Part shown: positions 59,830-64,000 of the stretch, one piece after another
How positions within the stretch are numbered: the stretch's first letter is position 1
Layout: the number at the start of each line of letters is the position of its first letter
From: Adenanthera pavonina
Taxonomy: Eukaryota; Streptophyta; Magnoliopsida; Fabales; Fabaceae
Direction of reading: 5' to 3'
Assembly (NCBI GenBank): GCA_026686845.1
Contig: JAIVEN010000006.1
Span: forward strand, 37,122,501-37,186,500
Length of the DNA: 64,000 nt
Program-made: the position numbers and the translations under genes
Notes under the pieces: generated by a model
Told to the model about the DNA's origin: nothing
Database searches by the model: none
The model's input: only the letters and a program-made list of their open reading frames with translations

Positions 59830-60020
59830 TGCATTCCTTTATACTTTGATAATTGATTTTTTAGCATTTGAAAATTTCAAGATTTAAAATTATATCATTC
59901 CAGCATGTTCTTTTTTTTTCCCCAAAAAAATTAACCATCATTCATACTGATATTATAAGAGATTTAGAAGCAAACAATTTGATGGATTAACCCTAAAAAA
60001 TTGATCTAACAGAATTTTAA
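59830..60020 (-). repeat. Local segmental duplication, inverted partial copy
   Basis: In reverse complement it matches the segment around 48890-49100 and 50330-50520 (TAGCATTTGAAAATTTCAAG is the complement of a string at about 50500). Non-coding. Confidence 0.6.
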
Positions 60021-62159
60021 CATGGTAATTGTTGCACCTGGCTTTTAATTTTCCAAATGAAAAACTAAAATAAGGTAAAGTCCTCACTAAAATTTTTAAA
60101 ATAAGAATTTTGAAAAATCTTTAAAAAAAAAAGGTCTTCGAAACAAAAAGGGTTTTGGAGTTGATTGTGTTATAGGAAAAGTATTAAGCATTCCGTAACA
60201 CTCGTTCATAAAAATAGTTATCTTAAATTGATTATACAAAATTAATGTGATCTTCAATTTATTTAAATTACCTTTATCAAACACATAGAGAAAGAGATAA
60301 AATAAATAATTAAATAAAAAATATTTTTATTTATAAAGCCAGACTTGACCTAGAATAAAACTCTAGAGCCTACATACCCTATGAAAGATCAAAACTCACG
60401 TAGTTCAAATATAAAAATTCATGTCAATGGGTTTGTGTTCCTTAAGAAAGATTATATGTATTTTTTTAATTAAATAATTTTTAATAGTTTCTTTTGTTAT
60501 TTTCAAAAATCAAATTATTCATATTATATATATATATATATATGAAAATCCCACACGGTAACCGACCGGCTTATATATCTATGAAAACTCTAAAAACCTT
60601 ACATAGGATAACTCAAAAATATATTATAAAATTATATTTTAAAAACAATCTTTTTAATTATGATAGATGCAAAACTTTATCAAATTGGAGAAATCTTTAT
60701 TATTGTGATTTCAAAAACATTTTCTACAAAGAAAATGCATAATTTTATTAGTATACCAATGGAGGTATAACACTACATGTGGTAAATTCATTAATCTAAA
60801 TACCCACGAAGGTTCAAAAATCCCATTGGGCAAATTCTTAGAAAAATATATTTAATGAGAAAAATATATGCAATTTTATTTACCAAATATGATTTCTAGT
60901 GTGGAGACTCATCATATATCACATTATCATAATCACAACATGATGGAATAAAAAAAATGTAATCCATCCCCTAATAATTATTATTATAAAGCACATAAAA
61001 GTTATATCTTTTAAAGCTGTATATGCTTTCTACTACAATTTTGAAAGAAAGACATTTCAACTGGATTCAATAGTCTTGAAAGAAAAAATGTAATCATCTA
61101 ATATTATAATCTCCATAATTCTCATAATAAGCCAAACCCGGGGGAGAGAGAAGCAAGATAATTAACATTATTATGCCAAAAAAAGGGAAAATTTTTGCAA
61201 ATGAAGCTAATTGAGCAGTGTCACGTATGCTACCTTCTTGCCAAAGTTAGTCACAGAATATGAATCCACTTACAAGGCCATAAGCAATTTATCGACGACC
61301 TTTGGAAGGTTTTTCCTAAATATATATAAGGATTCAGCAACTTAGACAGTTTCACCTTGTGACAATTAGAAGCAACTTCACTTTACAAGATCAAAGTAAA
61401 TGAAGGACCATTACTTAATATGAAAGAATACTTAGGCAATAATAATAATAAGAAGAATAATAATAATAATAATGATAATAATAATCCGAATAATACAGTT
61501 CCCATGTAGCTAGTGAATTAAACGTTAATAAAACCACTATTGAGTGACTATGAACACTTCGGCTTTTTGGAGCGAAGGAAATGATTCTTAAGAGTACATG
61601 TTTGTTGCGAATAAAGTATGCGTCCAATCTCTAATAGAGAAATTCATGGGTATGGACAATTTGTGCTTAGGGTCTCACCAAAATCCATGGAAACATTTTC
61701 AAGAAAAAGAAAAGTAAAGATAAAATATAAACATGACAAAGGCCTCGCTCATGGGCCGGTTCACACTAATATATCAACAGTGTGTCTAATAATTAATAGC
61801 ATGCTCTCGCTCATTACCATTGGTTGAAAAGCAAACCTTGAAAAAGGATCTGCTTCTAATGCAACTCATAATGGAAAATAAAAGGACAACAAATAACACT
61901 TTTAGACCTCTTTCAGAGCTCAGAAAGATCATATCTGTAATTGGATTGTTCACCTCTCTCATACATATAGGGAAATCGTCGTGTAGACTTTCTTGCTAAT
62001 CATGCATGCCATTAGTATGTCTTTTGGATATCACTTGTTTGAGCGATCTCCTAATGCTCTTTGTAGCTTTATTAGAGATGATGTAGTGGGAGTTGCTCTC
62101 CCTAGGTTAAGCACCTATTGAGTTGCTTGTGCTTGTTTTAATTCCCTTTGTAACAAGGG
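60021..62159. other. Intergenic DNA with microsatellites, no gene supported
   Basis: AT-rich. A (TA)n run lies at 60527-60543 and an (AAT)n-type run at 61437-61485. Short frames present on both strands have no recognisable motif. Confidence 0.5.
61437..61485. repeat. (AAT)n-type microsatellite
   Basis: About 49 bp of AAT repeats with a few G interruptions. Confidence 0.85.
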
Positions 62160-62525
62160 GGAAAAAAAAGAAGCAAACCATGAACTTTTGGAGTGATTGC
62201 TTATGTGACCAAGCTTGAAGGGATTAAAAAAAAAACAAGAGAGAATGACCACACTTGTGTGTGGATACTAATATATAAAATCTTCCTATAGGACACAAGG
62301 CAATGAGTGATGAATTAATTTTGAAATCGCCATTCATCGGTCAACTTCATGTAATTTGAATTTTTCAGTGTGCTTATCATCATAATATATACATATATAC
62401 TTGAAGGTTAATTTTTTTAAACTTTCTATTCTAGCTGATGTAGCTTATTATTAGAAGGGCCAATGGTTGTTTTTTTATCATGATTTTCATTTATATAATT
62501 GACATACAATTATATGACCTCCCAA
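62160..62525 (-). repeat. Local segmental duplication, inverted copy upstream of MYB-C
   Basis: In reverse complement it matches about 48340-48870: ATATAAATGAAAATCATGATA, ATTATGATGATAAGC, ACATGAAGTTGAC, TTCAAAATTAATTCATCACT and TTCAAGCTTGGTCACA occur in the same order. It ends about 330 bp upstream of the MYB-C start codon. Confidence 0.7.
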
Positions 62526-62632
62526 ACAAGTATAATGTATATACCTCGTTTATTTTGATTCACATGAAATTATATGAATTCTTAAAATTCTCATTAAAGC
62601 AGTCAGGGAAGCAGATGGCCCCTCGATAGAAT

Positions 62633-62857
62633 CATGCCAACAAACCACTTCCTGTATTTGTTCAATCAAATTAAATTCTGGATCCATTAAAAGACAATGT
62701 AGCAATTGGCTGTAGTGCAGATTTTCCTGACTTTAGTTTTCAATCATTTAAAGCAATAGATTTCCTATGTTGAGGGTCCTCAGAGCATATCGTATATAGC
62801 ATCTTCCTTTTGCCCTCGTCACTCTCACCATCTTCACACACACACACACTCAGAGAT
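62633..62857 (+). promoter_or_regulatory. MYB-C proximal promoter
   Basis: Homologous to the MYB-B promoter. It contains the TATA-like CGTATATAGCATC at about 62790-62802 and a (CA)n run at 62835-62850 in the leader just before the ATG. The intact TATA region suggests transcription was possible at least until recently. Confidence 0.6.
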
Positions 62858-64000
62858 ATGGGAGGGAGTCCTTGCTGTGATAAGGAAGGCTTGAATAGAG
62901 GGGCATGGACAACTACAGAAGACAAGATTCTCATTGACTACATTCAGATTCATGGCGAAGGAAAATGGAGACGCCTTTCCAAAAGAGCTGGAAATTAGAT
63001 ATATTTATGCATATAAGTTTCCATGCTTTATATTTATGTATGTGAGATTGTATATATATCACTTATTGAAAGCTTTAGATGTAGTTTGTGAATTCATTGC
63101 TTTGGAATCGTTGAGGTTTATGTGAACCATTTGATGTATCTGAATGAGTATTATGATATGCATATATATAGGTCTTAAGGGAGATGGGAAGAGTTGTAGG
63201 CTGAGATGGGTAAATTATTTAAGACCTGGTATCAAAAGAGGAAATATTACTCACGATGAAGAGGATCTCATTATCAGGCTTCACAATCTTCTTGGAAACA
63301 GGTTCCTTGTTAATTTACTCTTTATAAATCAATTCTTTCGTTTTGGGTTCTATCATCTTATTCTGATTTTGTTTTCAAGTTTCTTATACATACATGTATA
63401 TGCACATGCACAACATTATTAATTGTGATACTATAAAATTTTAGTATCATTGTGAATGACTTAAAATGAAATTTTAATCAAATACGTAAATAACAAGAGC
63501 AACATCGGTGGCAGCAGTAATAATGACTTGTGTGGCTGTGTGGATGCTTTTATAGGTGGTCTTTGATAGCTGGACGACTACCAGGACGAACAGATAATGA
63601 AATAAAGAATTATTGGTAATCCCACATTTGAAAGAAGTTTGAAAATGCAAACTCAAAATCCTCCACTACTTCAATTGGTGTTGTGTATAGCACCACAAGC
63701 TTATCCAGACAAGACTCAGACCCGAAAATCTCTCTAAGTTTCTTGTGTGGTTCGACCCAAAGCAACCAGGTGCACCAAGGTGATTGTGAGCAAAGAAATC
63801 CAACCATTAATGGCTGCACCTTCTTCGACTCATGACATGAATAATGTTAGGTGTGATCATGAGAAAATGGAGGTACCTCCTTCTGGTTATTCAGACGGAA
63901 TTACAAACAACTACCTGTTCGATTTCACGGCGGATTTTGAGATTGATGAGAGTATTTTTCCAGATCTTCTGAATATGGATATATCAGAATCATCCTGTTT
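62858..64000 (+). pseudogene. R2R3-MYB MYB-C, TT2-like (subgroup 5), probably a pseudogene, cut by window end
   Basis: Exon 1 (62858-62990, 133 nt) encodes the R2 start with R-G-A-W-T-T-T-E-D and G-E-G-K-W. The intron 1 donor is GA instead of GT, and reading through meets TAG at once. Exon 2 (63172-63301, 130 nt) is open, with L-K-G-D-G-K-S-C-R-L-R-W, where compensating indels replaced the usual R-C by G-D, and D-L-I-I-R-x3-L-x6-L-x3-R, the bHLH-contact motif. Exon 3 starts at 63556 and completes R3 with [14 protein letters not shown], directly followed by TAA (63617-63619) and a TGA four codons later. After a further 1-nt shift come V-V-R-P-K-A-T-R-C and an acidic tail to the window end. TT2-like proteins activate proanthocyanidin genes with bHLH and WD40 partners. 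Confidence 0.8.

Overview
This window is nuclear DNA from a flowering plant, most likely a eudicot. It is AT-rich, has many Stowaway-type MITEs, and holds plant-specific retrotransposon lineages (a Sirevirus-type Copia, an Ale-type Copia, L1-type LINEs) and CACTA transposons. The three host gene loci that can be recognised well are R2R3-MYB transcription factors. I cannot name the species. I see no rRNA, tRNA, CRISPR array or organellar DNA, and no host gene that looks intact.

Layout. 0.1-12.4 kb: MITEs and two decayed copies of a receptor-kinase-like gene fragment (LRK10L/WAK type). The second copy is split by an L1 LINE (6848-10309, internal RT deleted) and by a non-autonomous CACTA element (10357-11654) that itself holds a MITE. 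12.7-13.5 kb: a Tourist-like element. 13.7-25.3 kb: a very young full-length Sirevirus-type Copia (11,570 bp, 1,725-bp LTRs, 5-bp target duplication AGAAG) that landed inside an older MITE. 28.6-34.5 kb: MYB-A on the minus strand, broken by a 4-bp deletion and by an old Ale-type Copia in its last exon. 37.4-41.9 kb: MYB-B on the minus strand, a multi-lesion pseudogene with a 2.2-kb CACTA element in intron 2. 42-47 kb: MITEs, a minus-strand LINE relic and a 2-kb unclassified insert. 47-53 kb and parts of 3-4.5, 59.8-60 and 62.2-62.5 kb: repeated copies of a local non-coding segment. 53.9-56.6 kb: a decayed CACTA element with TNP2-type transposase relics. 62.9 kb to the end: MYB-C on the plus strand, running off the window.

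How the genes relate. All three MYBs keep the conserved exon layout of R2R3-MYBs (133 and 130 nt for the undamaged exons 1 and 2 of MYB-C) and the bHLH-contact signature in R3. MYB-B and MYB-C also carry a C-terminal motif of the TT2-like (subgroup 5) proanthocyanidin/anthocyanin regulators. They lie head to head, about 21 kb apart, with clearly homologous promoters. All three carry coding or splice lesions, so the window reads as a decaying cluster of flavonoid-pathway MYB regulators reshaped by transposons and local segmental duplication.

The most unusual signals are the short inverted motif family (CAGACGAA / TTCGTCTG with AATTCGAATT) shared by the Sirevirus LTR and its pol-ORF3 spacer, the broken third ORF in a nearly newborn element, the 57-bp duplicated junction at the Ale insertion, and the stop codon placed exactly at the end of the R3 repeat in MYB-C. 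I did not find a convincing new biological system.
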